The translations under genes were made by a program, and so were the position numbers. Below are positions 1 through 6,727 of a stretch of DNA of 9,019 nt, piece after piece. Origin of the DNA: CAZSMK01 sp964608095 (lineage in GTDB: Bacteria > Sumerlaeota > Sumerlaeia > MWCT01 > JAGHBZ01); NCBI GenBank assembly GCA_964608095.1, contig CAZSMK010000002.1, positions 1 through 9,019 on the forward strand, read 5' to 3'. The notes beneath the pieces are model-generated. The model was given only the letters and a program-made list of their open reading frames with translations. It was not told the origin of the DNA and made no database searches. How positions within the stretch are numbered: the stretch's first letter is position 1; each line of letters opens with the position of its first letter.

Positions 1-251
1 AAGTACCCCTACGTCATACAAGGACTTGCGGCTAATCATACCCCGAAAAAAAGACAAAAAAAAGGTCTTCAAAGGGTAAACTGTCGAACTTGGGTTAGAC
101 ATAAACGACTGCAGGGACTGCAGCGACCAAATCCCGAGCCAGACAAATCCCTGCCGTCCTTTGTGTCCTTGCAGCAATTCCCTCAAGATAAGCGTGGAAG
201 CCGGTTTCCCGCTAAAACGGGAAAATGTGGTCTGACCTTATTTTATAATGA
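1..251. other. Left-edge intergenic region, no confident gene
   Basis: No recognisable gene. Frame 1 on the + strand is open from base 1 to a TAG at 253-255 (84 codons), but the peptide is lysine- and glutamine-rich, resembles no family I know and has no visible start, so I do not call it. Visible small structures are an 8-base direct repeat GACTGCAG at 107-114 and 116-123, a 7-bp perfect hairpin TTTCCCG/CGGGAAA at 205-224 with a 6-base loop, and a near-palindrome GGTCTGACC at 229-237. On the minus strand AAGAC/GTCTT (51-69) is followed by a T-run and could act as a weak terminator for the leftward operon. Confidence 0.4.
205..224. repeat. 7-bp perfect inverted repeat (hairpin) downstream of the LPP20-like operon
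   Basis: TTTCCCG (205-211) and CGGGAAA (218-224) are exact reverse complements around the loop CTAAAA. It lies about 30 bases past the stop of the leftward gene at 252, where a terminator or mRNA 3' stabiliser would sit. On the minus strand it is not followed by a T-run, so a classic intrinsic terminator is not supported. Confidence 0.4.
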
Positions 252-1052
252 TTAGTCTTCGTAAATGATGTCACGAAGTCCCTGCAACGGCATCTCGACA
301 TCGACCTCGACGGAGCCGTCAGAAAGCTCGCGTATCATGGTTTTTCTAGCGCCCTGAATCCATCCCTCGAATTCGGAACTTATCCGGTCGCTCTGGGTGA
401 TAAAATCTTCAACTATGGTTTCCGATGTGATATATACACCTTTTACGTTCTCGGCAAGATTTCGTACTGCGTCGAGATAGGCGGCGCGTTCCGCCATGAG
501 ACGCCCCTGGGGTGTACCTTTCATATCCTCCGGCGCAAGGCCGGTTCCCGTAGCTGAGATAATAAGGCCGGTCCAATCTTCCGTCTCCTCTTCAGGCGGT
601 GGAGGAGGTAGAGGTGTAGGTTCCGCCACTGGATTTGGCACGCCTAATCCAATCACGCGGATGCGGTCTGAAGGGTACGCAAAACGTCGCTGTAACACGC
701 GGTGAAGATCCCTTATGCGCACCTCCATCTTCACCTTGCACACGCCGTCCGGAAGGTATTCCGTATCAACAATCCGTGCAGCGTAAATTACCCCGTTGAC
801 CCGGGAGCGGATTCTATCGTCTTCCGTGATGAAGTTCCTGACCGAAGTACGGGAATCCAGTCGTATGCCATGAATAATTTCAGCGAGCTGACGATAGCCG
901 TCCTCAATTGCAGCGCGACGTGCCATTAATTGTGCCTGTGCTTTTGTATCGACGGTTTTTGGGGTGGGTGCCGCGTGTCCCGTTCCCCAGCCGATCACCA
1001 TCATCGCCATTGTTAGAACAACGATGCATAATGAGCCCCGTATAGTCTTCAT
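252..1052 (-). CDS. Secreted protein with two tandem LPP20-like domains
   Basis: A 266-residue exported protein of unknown function. The N-terminus has Lys/Arg, a hydrophobic stretch (about 8-22) and an HAA-type signal peptidase I site near residue 28; there is no lipobox cysteine. Two homologous units follow, roughly 36-120 and 180-263. Each has a helix of the type LMARRAA/LMAERAA, a second helix with QLAE or NLAE, the core VRNFIT/VEDFIT, then a strand of the type DGxxxVxMEV. A proline- and glutamate-rich linker (about 143-158) joins them. These match the LPP20 lipoprotein-like fold that occurs in envelope and flagellum-associated proteins; the role here is unknown. I chose ATG 1052 because AGGAG (1061-1065) lies 8 bases upstream. 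The in-frame GTG at 1061 overlaps that site and is unlikely to start translation. It is the second gene of a two-gene operon, 33 bases after the lipoprotein. Confidence 0.85.
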   Translation of the reverse strand: MKTIRGSLCIVVLTMAMMVIGWGTGHAAPTPKTVDTKAQAQLMARRAAIEDGYRQLAEIIHGIRLDSRTSVRNFITEDDRIRSRVNGVIYAARIVDTEYLPDGVCKVKMEVRIRDLHRVLQRRFAYPSDRIRVIGLGVPNPVAEPTPLPPPPPEEETEDWTGLIISATGTGLAPEDMKGTPQGRLMAERAAYLDAVRNLAENVKGVYITSETIVEDFITQSDRISSEFEGWIQGARKTMIRELSDGSVEVDVEMPLQGLRDIIYED

Positions 1053-1085
1053 GTCGCTCACTCCTTTCGAATACTACTAATATGT

Positions 1086-1490
1086 TTATCTGACCAGGTA
1101 CCGAACCCTGTTCATATCAAGCCTCATATCAATTTCCACAGAACCATCCCTTAGGTAGCGTGGTTCACCGATTTGTTGTGCTCCCCTGATAACGCCCATA
1201 ACGCGTGAACGTATAGCGTCATCCTGTGCGATGAAATCGCGAACCGAGGTGGCTGAATCGATTTGAATCCCTTTGGCTGCCTCGAGAAGCTGGCGCCATG
1301 CGTCCTCGCGGGCAGCGCGCATAGCCATAAGACGCGCCTGTGCAGGGGGGAGGCTCTCATCGGCAACGCCCGTACCCGTTACCGTATACCAATCCGGGAG
1401 AACAGGCTTTGAGCAGCCTGTCGACACCATCATCCCTGCCATTACGATGCCCATGGCAATCAGGATAGGATAAAGAAGGCTCTTGTTCAT
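1086..1490 (-). CDS. LPP20-like lipoprotein, single domain
   Basis: A 134-residue predicted lipoprotein. A hydrophobic signal (about 5-22) ends in STGC, giving a lipidated Cys26. Ser at +2 would favour outer-membrane sorting under the usual Lol rule. The mature part holds one LPP20-like unit: the strand WYTVTGTG (34-41), a helix with RLMAMRAA (53-60), QLLEAAKG, then VRDFIAQDD and a final DGSVEIDM strand. It is clearly related to both units of the next gene, which shares the TGTG and RLMAxRAA motifs, so the pair probably arose by duplication. AGGAGG lies 8 bases before the ATG. It is first in the leftward operon and diverges from the RHH regulator. A TATATA at 1531-1536 could be part of its promoter, but I see no good -35 box. 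Molecular function is unknown. Confidence 0.85.
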   Translation of the reverse strand: MNKSLLYPILIAMGIVMAGMMVSTGCSKPVLPDWYTVTGTGVADESLPPAQARLMAMRAAREDAWRQLLEAAKGIQIDSATSVRDFIAQDDAIRSRVMGVIRGAQQIGEPRYLRDGSVEIDMRLDMNRVRYLVR

Positions 1491-1574
1491 TCTTGGGTCC
1501 TCCTCTCGACCGTCGTGTATAGAACCATCCTATATAACGCGTGAAAAAAATCTACAAAGAAATGACAAATTATC

Positions 1575-1601
1575 TTGACGCGGGGTTTGGTTATATATAA
1601 G
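1575..1601 (+). promoter_or_regulatory. Putative sigma70-type promoter of the RHH-spt-namZ operon
   Basis: TTGACG (1575-1580) matches five of six -35 consensus bases, and TATAAG (1596-1601) matches five of six -10 bases. The 15-base spacer is shorter than ideal. The position, about 50 bases before the RHH start codon, is suitable, and the -10 box lies inside the direct-repeat array described next. Confidence 0.5.
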
Positions 1602-1630
1602 GTTTATATAAGTTTTATATAAAATATACC
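1589..1630 (+). promoter_or_regulatory. Putative RHH operator: three 11-12 bp direct repeats plus an inverted half-site
   Basis: GGTTATATATAA (1589-1600), GGTTTATATAA (1601-1611) and GTTTTATATAA (1612-1622) are near-identical and head-to-tail. They are followed by AATATACC (1623-1630), whose complement reads GGTATATT like an inverted half-site. The 11-bp period places sites on one DNA face, which suits cooperative binding by RHH dimers. The array covers the -10 box and likely transcription start just before the RHH gene, so negative autoregulation is the natural inference. Confidence 0.6.
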
Positions 1631-1648
1631 TAAGAACGAGGTGAAGAA

Positions 1649-1954
1649 ATGAGTTCTAAGATCGTCAATATTTCGCTCCCGGAATCGTTACTTTCTCTTA
1701 TAGATGCGGTTGCGGATGAGGAGAGCCGGACTCGTTCTGAGTTCTTCCGAGAAGCCGCTCGACGCTATATCGATGATTTTATGAAAAAGATGGGGACCCC
1801 CTCTTCCGGGCATAAACCATCAATCGCCGAACTACGTCATCGTCTCGAGGAAGAACGACAAAGTCATCGTAATGTCTTTTCCACAAGAGCGCGAAGAGCT
1901 ATTAGAAATGTCAAACGCCGAATGCGGCAGAAAAAAATTAAATCTGAACAGTAA
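1649..1954 (+). CDS. Ribbon-helix-helix (CopG/MetJ-Arc type) DNA-binding protein
   Basis: A 101-residue probable transcription regulator. Residues 4-10 form the DNA-contacting strand (KIVNISL), followed by helix A (about 12-25), the turn and helix-B start SRTRSEFFREA (26-36), and helix B to about 45. This is the typical order of CopG-like RHH proteins that bind DNA as dimers. The second half (about 55-101) is a highly basic, probably helical tail rich in Arg and Lys (RNVKRRMRQKK near the end). Most type II antitoxins instead end in a toxin-binding, often acidic, tail. No toxin-sized gene lies before the next gene, 52 bases downstream, so a stand-alone regulator is more likely than an antitoxin. 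GAGG (1638-1641) supports the ATG. The repeat array immediately upstream is the probable binding site. It may control the two downstream enzymes as well as itself. Confidence 0.85.
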   Translation: MSSKIVNISLPESLLSLIDAVADEESRTRSEFFREAARRYIDDFMKKMGTPSSGHKPSIAELRHRLEEERQSHRNVFSTRARRAIRNVKRRMRQKKIKSEQ

Positions 1955-2006
1955 CACAGATTCGTGTGCACCTTTGGGACGATTATGGGAATAGGAGAAA
2001 AAGTAG

Positions 2007-3227
2007 ATGGCTAATTATCAGGTTACACAGAATTCAATAACGCAGAAGATTTTTGACAAGTGCTCGAGGTTCAACAAAATCGAGCCGTTAAAGGAGCAAG
2101 GGCTTTATCCTTATTTTCGCGTCATAGATTCTGCCCAGGACACCGAGGTCATGGTCAACGGTAAAAAGATGATCATGCTCGGCTCGAACAGTTACATGGG
2201 GCTGACTAACGACCCGCGAATCAAGGAGGCTGCCATCAAGGCTATCCAGAAATATGGAACAGGCTGTGCAGGCTCGAGGTTTCTGAACGGAACACTGGAT
2301 ATCCATATCCGTCTGGAAGAGCGCCTGGCTGAATTTGTTGAAAAAGAAGAAGCGCTCGCCTTCACCACCGGCTTCCAGGTAAACCTCGGCACCATCAGCG
2401 CGCTTGTCGGTAAAAAAGATTTCGTCATCATCGACAAGACCGATCACGCATCCATAATCGATGGAACCAAGCTTTCAAGCGGCACGGTTCTTCAATTCGA
2501 TCATAGTGATATAAGCGATCTTGAAAGAGTGCTGCAGTCCCTCGACGACAACGCAGGCAAGATTATCGTGGTGGACGGTCTCTACAGTATGGAGGGAGAT
2601 ATAGCCCCTCTGCCAGCAATTTGCAAGTTAGCCAAACAATACAACGCTGCGGTCATGGTTGATGACGCACACTCGATCGGGGTGCTTGGGAAATGGGGCA
2701 ACGGAACAGCGTCGCATTTCGATCTGGTAAACGAAGTGGACCTCATAATGGGTACCTTCAGTAAATCATTAGCCTCGATAGGAGGGTGGATCGCGGGCAA
2801 GAAAGAAGTTATGAATTATCTGAAGCACCATGCCCGCGCGTTGATATTCAGCGCGAGTATTTCGCCGCCAAATGCCGCCGCTGCTCTTGCCTCCATCGAA
2901 ATAATAGTTAACGAACCTGAACGGCGAAAACAGCTGTGGGACAACACACACTACATGATTGAGAATCTCAAGGGGCTGGGGTTCGACACAGGCAGGAGTG
3001 AGACACCGATCATTCCGGTCATTATTGGCGACGTCATGGGGGTGTTTCACTTCTGGCGACGCCTTCACGATGAAGGGCTGTTTATTAATCCCATAATACC
3101 TCCGGCGGTGCCCATTAGCAAATCCCTCGTTCGCGTCAGTGTCACGGCGACCCACACACGGCAACACCTTGATTTTGCACTTGAAAAATTCGAGAAGGTC
3201 GGTAAAGAAATGGGTATTCTTTCGTAA
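2007..3227 (+). CDS. spt: Serine palmitoyltransferase-like alpha-oxoamine synthase (PLP enzyme)
   Basis: A 406-residue, cytosolic, PLP-dependent enzyme that condenses an amino acid with an acyl thioester. Serine plus palmitoyl-CoA, the first step of sphingolipid synthesis, is the most likely reaction. Catalytic positions are intact: His147 (DHASI) stacking on the PLP ring, Asp219 and His222 (VDDAHSIG), and Schiff-base Lys253 (GTFSKSLAS). Their spacings (72, 75 and 106 from the first His) equal those of Sphingomonas serine palmitoyltransferase as I recall its numbering. Arg376 is a candidate carboxylate binder. FLNGTLDIH (92-100) and GTFSKSLAS favour serine palmitoyltransferase over glycine C-acetyltransferase or 8-amino-7-oxononanoate synthase, and the N-terminus (QGLYPYFR) resembles Sphingobacterium-type enzymes. 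No acyl carrier protein or biotin genes are adjacent. AGGAG (1993-1997) is 9 bases before the ATG. It lies between the RHH gene and namZ, probably in one operon. The family is certain; the substrate is inferred. Confidence 0.85.
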   Translation: MANYQVTQNSITQKIFDKCSRFNKIEPLKEQGLYPYFRVIDSAQDTEVMVNGKKMIMLGSNSYMGLTNDPRIKEAAIKAIQKYGTGCAGSRFLNGTLDIHIRLEERLAEFVEKEEALAFTTGFQVNLGTISALVGKKDFVIIDKTDHASIIDGTKLSSGTVLQFDHSDISDLERVLQSLDDNAGKIIVVDGLYSMEGDIAPLPAICKLAKQYNAAVMVDDAHSIGVLGKWGNGTASHFDLVNEVDLIMGTFSKSLASIGGWIAGKKEVMNYLKHHARALIFSASISPPNAAAALASIEIIVNEPERRKQLWDNTHYMIENLKGLGFDTGRSETPIIPVIIGDVMGVFHFWRRLHDEGLFINPIIPPAVPISKSLVRVSVTATHTRQHLDFALEKFEKVGKEMGILS

Positions 3228-3260
3228 CGTAAACCCACTTTACTGTGGAGGTCGCTGAAT

Positions 3261-4484
3261 ATGAAACATTCATCCCTGTTTATTTCTGTGCTTGTCATGA
3301 GCCTTTTCTTTTGCTCCTGTAGTGTGCTTCGGCGTGAAGGAGCGCCGGCAAAAGTCATGACAGGACTTGATGTGCTGGAACGTGAACATTTCGCCCGGCT
3401 TGAAGGCAGCAGAATCGCCCTTATCTCGAATCATTCCGCACTCAACCAACAAGGGCGCCATATCCTCGACCTGATGCTTGCAAGCGGGAACGTCAACGTC
3501 GTCAAGATTTTCTCGCCCGAGCACGGGTTCCCCGGAACCGCTCAAAGCAAAATCGCTGACCATAAAGACGAAAAATCCGGGCTCGTTATCCATAGTCTTT
3601 TCGGCGATACGCTTCGACCGACACCCGAGATGCTGAAGGGTGTTGATACTATGGTCTTCGATATCCAGGACATCGGCACACGATTTTACACCTACATCTC
3701 GACCATGGCTATGTGTATGGAAGAAGCGAAAAAGAACGACTGCACGTTTATTGTTCTCGACAGACCGAATCCGATTACGGGCTTGAAAGTCGACGGACCT
3801 CTTCCCGACCGGGAGCTGCTTCGCTCGTTCACCAGCTATTTTCCGCTCCCCGTTATGCATGGGATGACCATCGGTGAACTGGCAAAAATGTTCAATGAGG
3901 AGTTCGGTATTCAATGCGATCTGGAAATCGTTCAGATGGAGGGATGGCGCAGAACCATGTACTGGGACGACACCGGGTTGCCCTGGGTGAATCCGTCACC
4001 GAACATTCGGAACGTCATGCAGGAGATTCTCTATCCCGGCGTGGCATTGACTGAAGGCGCCAATGTGACTGTCGGTCGCGGCACTGACACACCTTTCGAA
4101 TGGCTTGGGACGCCATGGATCGATGCCGAAGAACTGGCAAAGGAGCTCGAGGAGCGAGACCTGCCCGGCATCGCTTTCGAGACGGTTCAATTCATCCCTG
4201 AGGGAAGTAAATTCGCCAACGAAACCTGCAACGGCGTTCGCTTTGTTCTGACCAACAGAAAATCGTTTATGCCGGTGGTTACCGGCGTCAATATTCTTGA
4301 CGCTCTTTATAAACTCTATCCCGACAAATACGAGATCGACGATACCTATCCTCTTATAGGCAAAAAAGCCATAATCGAGATGATCAAGAACCGCGCACCC
4401 ATGGAACTGGTCATCAGGAGCTGGCAGAATGAGTTAGCTAACTTCAACCAGATCCGCCTCAAACATATCCTCTATAAACAATAG
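3261..4484 (+). CDS. namZ: DUF1343 exo-beta-N-acetylmuramidase (NamZ-like), putative lipoprotein
   Basis: A 407-residue protein of the DUF1343/YbbC family (CAZy GH171), whose characterised members remove terminal MurNAc from peptidoglycan fragments during cell-wall recycling. Family motifs run in order: RIALISNHSA (51-60), FSPEHGFPG (84-92), FDIQDIGTRFYTY (133-145), LDRPNPITG (166-174), HGMTIGELA (200-208), the glycine-rich EGANVTVGRGT (265-275) and PFEWLGTPW (278-286). Length is normal for the family and no key motif is missing. The N-terminus has a hydrophobic signal ending FFCSCS; Cys20 (or Cys18) could be lipidated, giving an envelope-anchored periplasmic enzyme. The lipobox is imperfect. 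GGAGGT (3247-3252) lies 8 bases before the ATG. Only 33 bases separate it from the spt-like gene, so co-transcription is likely. It ends the operon: 400 non-coding bases follow. Confidence 0.87.
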   Translation: MKHSSLFISVLVMSLFFCSCSVLRREGAPAKVMTGLDVLEREHFARLEGSRIALISNHSALNQQGRHILDLMLASGNVNVVKIFSPEHGFPGTAQSKIADHKDEKSGLVIHSLFGDTLRPTPEMLKGVDTMVFDIQDIGTRFYTYISTMAMCMEEAKKNDCTFIVLDRPNPITGLKVDGPLPDRELLRSFTSYFPLPVMHGMTIGELAKMFNEEFGIQCDLEIVQMEGWRRTMYWDDTGLPWVNPSPNIRNVMQEILYPGVALTEGANVTVGRGTDTPFEWLGTPWIDAEELAKELEERDLPGIAFETVQFIPEGSKFANETCNGVRFVLTNRKSFMPVVTGVNILDALYKLYPDKYEIDDTYPLIGKKAIIEMIKNRAPMELVIRSWQNELANFNQIRLKHILYKQ

Positions 4485-4886
4485 TCAGGATGATTCAAGC
4501 AAAGCAGTTCCGTCCCCGCACTCGCGTTCGTACACACCCTCACTCCACACCGGAATTAACTTCTCTCCTTATTTGTCTTATCCGACTAATCCGTCCAATC
4601 AGTCTTATGCAACAGCGGAGATGAGATGATTCACTTAAAAAGGTTCGCATGGGGCGAAGAAAAAGCTGAAAAGAAGTGTAAACTTTAAGGTTCGACCCCG
4701 AAAATTAGCTATCCATAAGACCAAACCGGTGCCTCTTTTTTAGCGTATATGTAGTCTTAACCTGCAGATTGCATAAAACGAGATTATAAAAACGGGAAAA
4801 GCCCCTTGAGTTTTCATACAGTCTGAGATAAATAAAAACATCCTTGCGTTTTTTTTGTATACTGAACAAAGGATGGTATTCACGGT
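4485..4886. other. Intergenic region of about 400 bases with a degenerate repeat array
   Basis: No gene is supported on either strand. A 63-codon leftward frame at 4705-4896 has no ribosome site or family resemblance and runs over the start of the next gene. The left part contains the 9-base degenerate array listed separately. TAAGAC (4716-4721) and GTCTTA (4754-4759) form a 6-bp inverted repeat with a long loop. The right part is AT-rich and probably contains the promoter of the gene at 4887. Candidates are TTGAGT (4806-4811) with a poor -10 near 4827-4833, or a TATACT at 4858-4863 with no matching -35, so neither is convincing. I see no clear terminator for the preceding operon. Confidence 0.6.
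4569..4613 (+). repeat. Degenerate 9-bp tandem repeat array
   Basis: Five consecutive 9-base units fit the pattern NNATNNNNC, four of them closer to (T/C)(T/A)AT(C/T)NG(T/A)C: TTATTTGTC, TTATCCGAC, TAATCCGTC, CAATCAGTC and a weaker TTATGCAAC. The fixed period without exact identity differs from ordinary slippage microsatellites. Function is unknown. Confidence 0.55.
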
Positions 4887-6668
4887 ATGGCACCAACGCC
4901 GAAATCAGTGCAGGGTAGCGCAGGAAGTGGCGCGCTGGGCAAGACCTGGCAATGGGTGATTATAGGTGAGATCAGCGCACTTACCTTGCTGCTCGGCTAT
5001 GTCGGGTTCTGGAAATATTCCCTTGCCCGGCAAGAGGCGCGCTCCGTTCTGGACCTTCTCTATCTTACCGTACAACTCTTCATCATGGAATCGGGCGCAG
5101 TCCAGCCTCCTGTCCCATGGGAACTCGAGATAGCGCGTTTCCTTGCTCCTATAGTTTCCGCCTGGGCGGTCTTGAAAGCACTCGCCCTTGTTTTCCGCGA
5201 GCAACTCCAGCTGATCCGTTTACGATTCACGAGCGACCATGTGGTTATTTGCGGCTTGAGCAGAAAAGGACTGCAACTGGTGAAGGATTTTCGCACTCAG
5301 GGTGAGCGCGTCGTCGTCGTCGAGATAGACGATCAGAACGATAATCTCAGGATGTGTCATGAACTCGGTGCTATTGTGTTGATAGGTGATGCAACAGATA
5401 AGTTTATCCTCCGAAAAGCACGCGCCTTTTGTGCACGTTACGTTGTGGGCACCTGCAAGGAGGACGGCACCAATCTTGAAATCGCATTGCTGACGTACCA
5501 GCTGGTCTCGGAACGAAAGACCTATCAGCACAAAATGGTACGATGTTTCGCCCACGTCGTGGATTTGAAGCTGTGCGAGCTGTTCAAACACTACAGAATT
5601 TTTTGTGAAAGCGGCGACCAATTCGAAGGAAGGGTTTTCAACATCTATGAGAATGCCGCCCGTTTATTACTTGCTGATCACCCACTGGACTACGACCATA
5701 TCACTCCTCGCGACCCGCGTGCGGTACATCTGGTGGTCGCGGGTTTTGGGCAGATGGGACAAAGCATTGTTCTACAGACCGCCAAAATCGGTCATTATGC
5801 AAACGGCAAGAAGGTGCGGATTACCGTAATCGACAAAGCCGCCGGAAAAAAGCGACGAAGCTTTTACAGTCGCTATCCCATGTTCGAGCAGGTATGCGAT
5901 GCAACATTCTTGACCGAAGACGTAGAGGAACCGGAAATCCATGAGAAGATACGGGGCTGGGCTGAAGAGGAGGGATCGCTTACAACTCTTGTGATCTGTC
6001 TCGACGATGATTGGCGCAGCCTTTTTTGTGCCCTGAGCATGGTAACGAAAATGAAAGGGCATAAAATTCCCCTACATGTCCGGATGGCACAGGATACCAC
6101 CCTCGTTGCCTTGCGCGAAAGTGAAGCAGCTGGTTCCGACAGGATATCCCAGGTCCATCCGTATGGCATAATCAATGAAGTGTGCACCCGAAAGATGCTC
6201 CTGGACGAGGAACTCGACCTCATAGGACGAGCCATTCACCGCGATTTCGCAAAACGCCGCATCGAGGAAGGAAGACCACGGACAGACCCATCGGTACAAC
6301 CCTGGGAGCACCTCACCCCGAACCTGAAAGATTCAAACCGGCAGCAAGCTGACCACATTCCGGTCAAACTTCGCGCCATCGGATGTTTCAGCTCAAGCGT
6401 CGAACACGATGAGCCGGCGGTAAAACAATTCGCCGACAAAGAGATCGAGCTCCTGGCACAAATGGAACACTCCCGGTGGAGAGCTGAACGGTTGCTGGAT
6501 AGCTGGACACAAGGACCGCGCGACCACGAACGGAAAACCAGCCTTTTTCTTGTTGATTGGCAGGAACTTCCCGAGGACATCAAGGAATATGACCAAGCGG
6601 CGGTACGCAACATCCCGCACCTGTTGAACCTCACAGGGCTGAAAATTTATCGAAGATCACGCGTTTGA
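4887..6668 (+). CDS. Membrane-anchored double TrkA-N (RCK) protein with C-terminal RyR domain
   Basis: A 593-residue probable membrane sensor or channel-like protein. Residues about 22-42 form a first transmembrane helix and about 82-103 a second. Between them lies a short hydrophobic re-entrant-like stretch (LYLTVQLF, 58-65) in the place of a potassium-channel pore helix, but the TVGYG filter is absent and MESGAVQPPVPW follows. Two Rossmann units come next. TrkA-N 1 has GLSRKG (123-128), the acidic strand end VVVVEID (142-148) and GDATD (167-171). TrkA-N 2 has GFGQMG (286-291) and VIDKA (314-318), so both could bind NAD(H) or another nucleotide. The C-terminus (about 470-580) is a bacterial RyR domain with SNRQQAD (483-489), MEHSRWRAERLLDSW (526-540) and a DWQELPEDIKEYD stretch. 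Function is not established. RyR domains probably sense small ligands, and coupling them to a channel-like membrane part is inference. AAAGGA is a weak ribosome site 13 bases before the ATG. The stop overlaps a possible TTG start of hicB. Confidence 0.85.
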   Translation: MAPTPKSVQGSAGSGALGKTWQWVIIGEISALTLLLGYVGFWKYSLARQEARSVLDLLYLTVQLFIMESGAVQPPVPWELEIARFLAPIVSAWAVLKALALVFREQLQLIRLRFTSDHVVICGLSRKGLQLVKDFRTQGERVVVVEIDDQNDNLRMCHELGAIVLIGDATDKFILRKARAFCARYVVGTCKEDGTNLEIALLTYQLVSERKTYQHKMVRCFAHVVDLKLCELFKHYRIFCESGDQFEGRVFNIYENAARLLLADHPLDYDHITPRDPRAVHLVVAGFGQMGQSIVLQTAKIGHYANGKKVRITVIDKAAGKKRRSFYSRYPMFEQVCDATFLTEDVEEPEIHEKIRGWAEEEGSLTTLVICLDDDWRSLFCALSMVTKMKGHKIPLHVRMAQDTTLVALRESEAAGSDRISQVHPYGIINEVCTRKMLLDEELDLIGRAIHRDFAKRRIEEGRPRTDPSVQPWEHLTPNLKDSNRQQADHIPVKLRAIGCFSSSVEHDEPAVKQFADKEIELLAQMEHSRWRAERLLDSWTQGPRDHERKTSLFLVDWQELPEDIKEYDQAAVRNIPHLLNLTGLKIYRRSRV

Positions 6669-6727
6669 GGGAGCGCAGTCATTATGCCTGCATTTGTTAT
6701 TTTATACAGCCTAAAAGTCTGTGCTGC

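Noticed and set aside
1649..2006. RHH gene as the antitoxin of a type II pair
   Set aside because: The 52-base gap downstream and the next gene, a large PLP enzyme, leave no room for a toxin, and the basic tail is atypical.
3270..3914. A 214-codon leftward frame opposite the namZ-like gene
   Set aside because: Antisense shadow of a well-supported DUF1343 gene, without a recognisable domain.
4689..4702. GGTTCGACCCCG resembling the T-loop of a tRNA
   Set aside because: Flanking bases do not form a 5-bp T-stem, and no acceptor, D or anticodon arms can be found upstream.
4716..4759. TAAGAC/GTCTTA inverted repeat as a possible terminator or riboswitch
   Set aside because: The 32-base loop has no inner stem and no T-run follows, so the 6-bp match may be chance.
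4858..4863. TATACT as the -10 box of the RyR gene
   Set aside because: No -35 box at 15-19 bases; the upstream bases are an A-rich then T-rich run.
4705..4896. A 63-codon leftward frame in the intergenic region
   Set aside because: It overlaps the start of the RyR gene, has no ribosome site and has low-complexity aromatic/basic composition.
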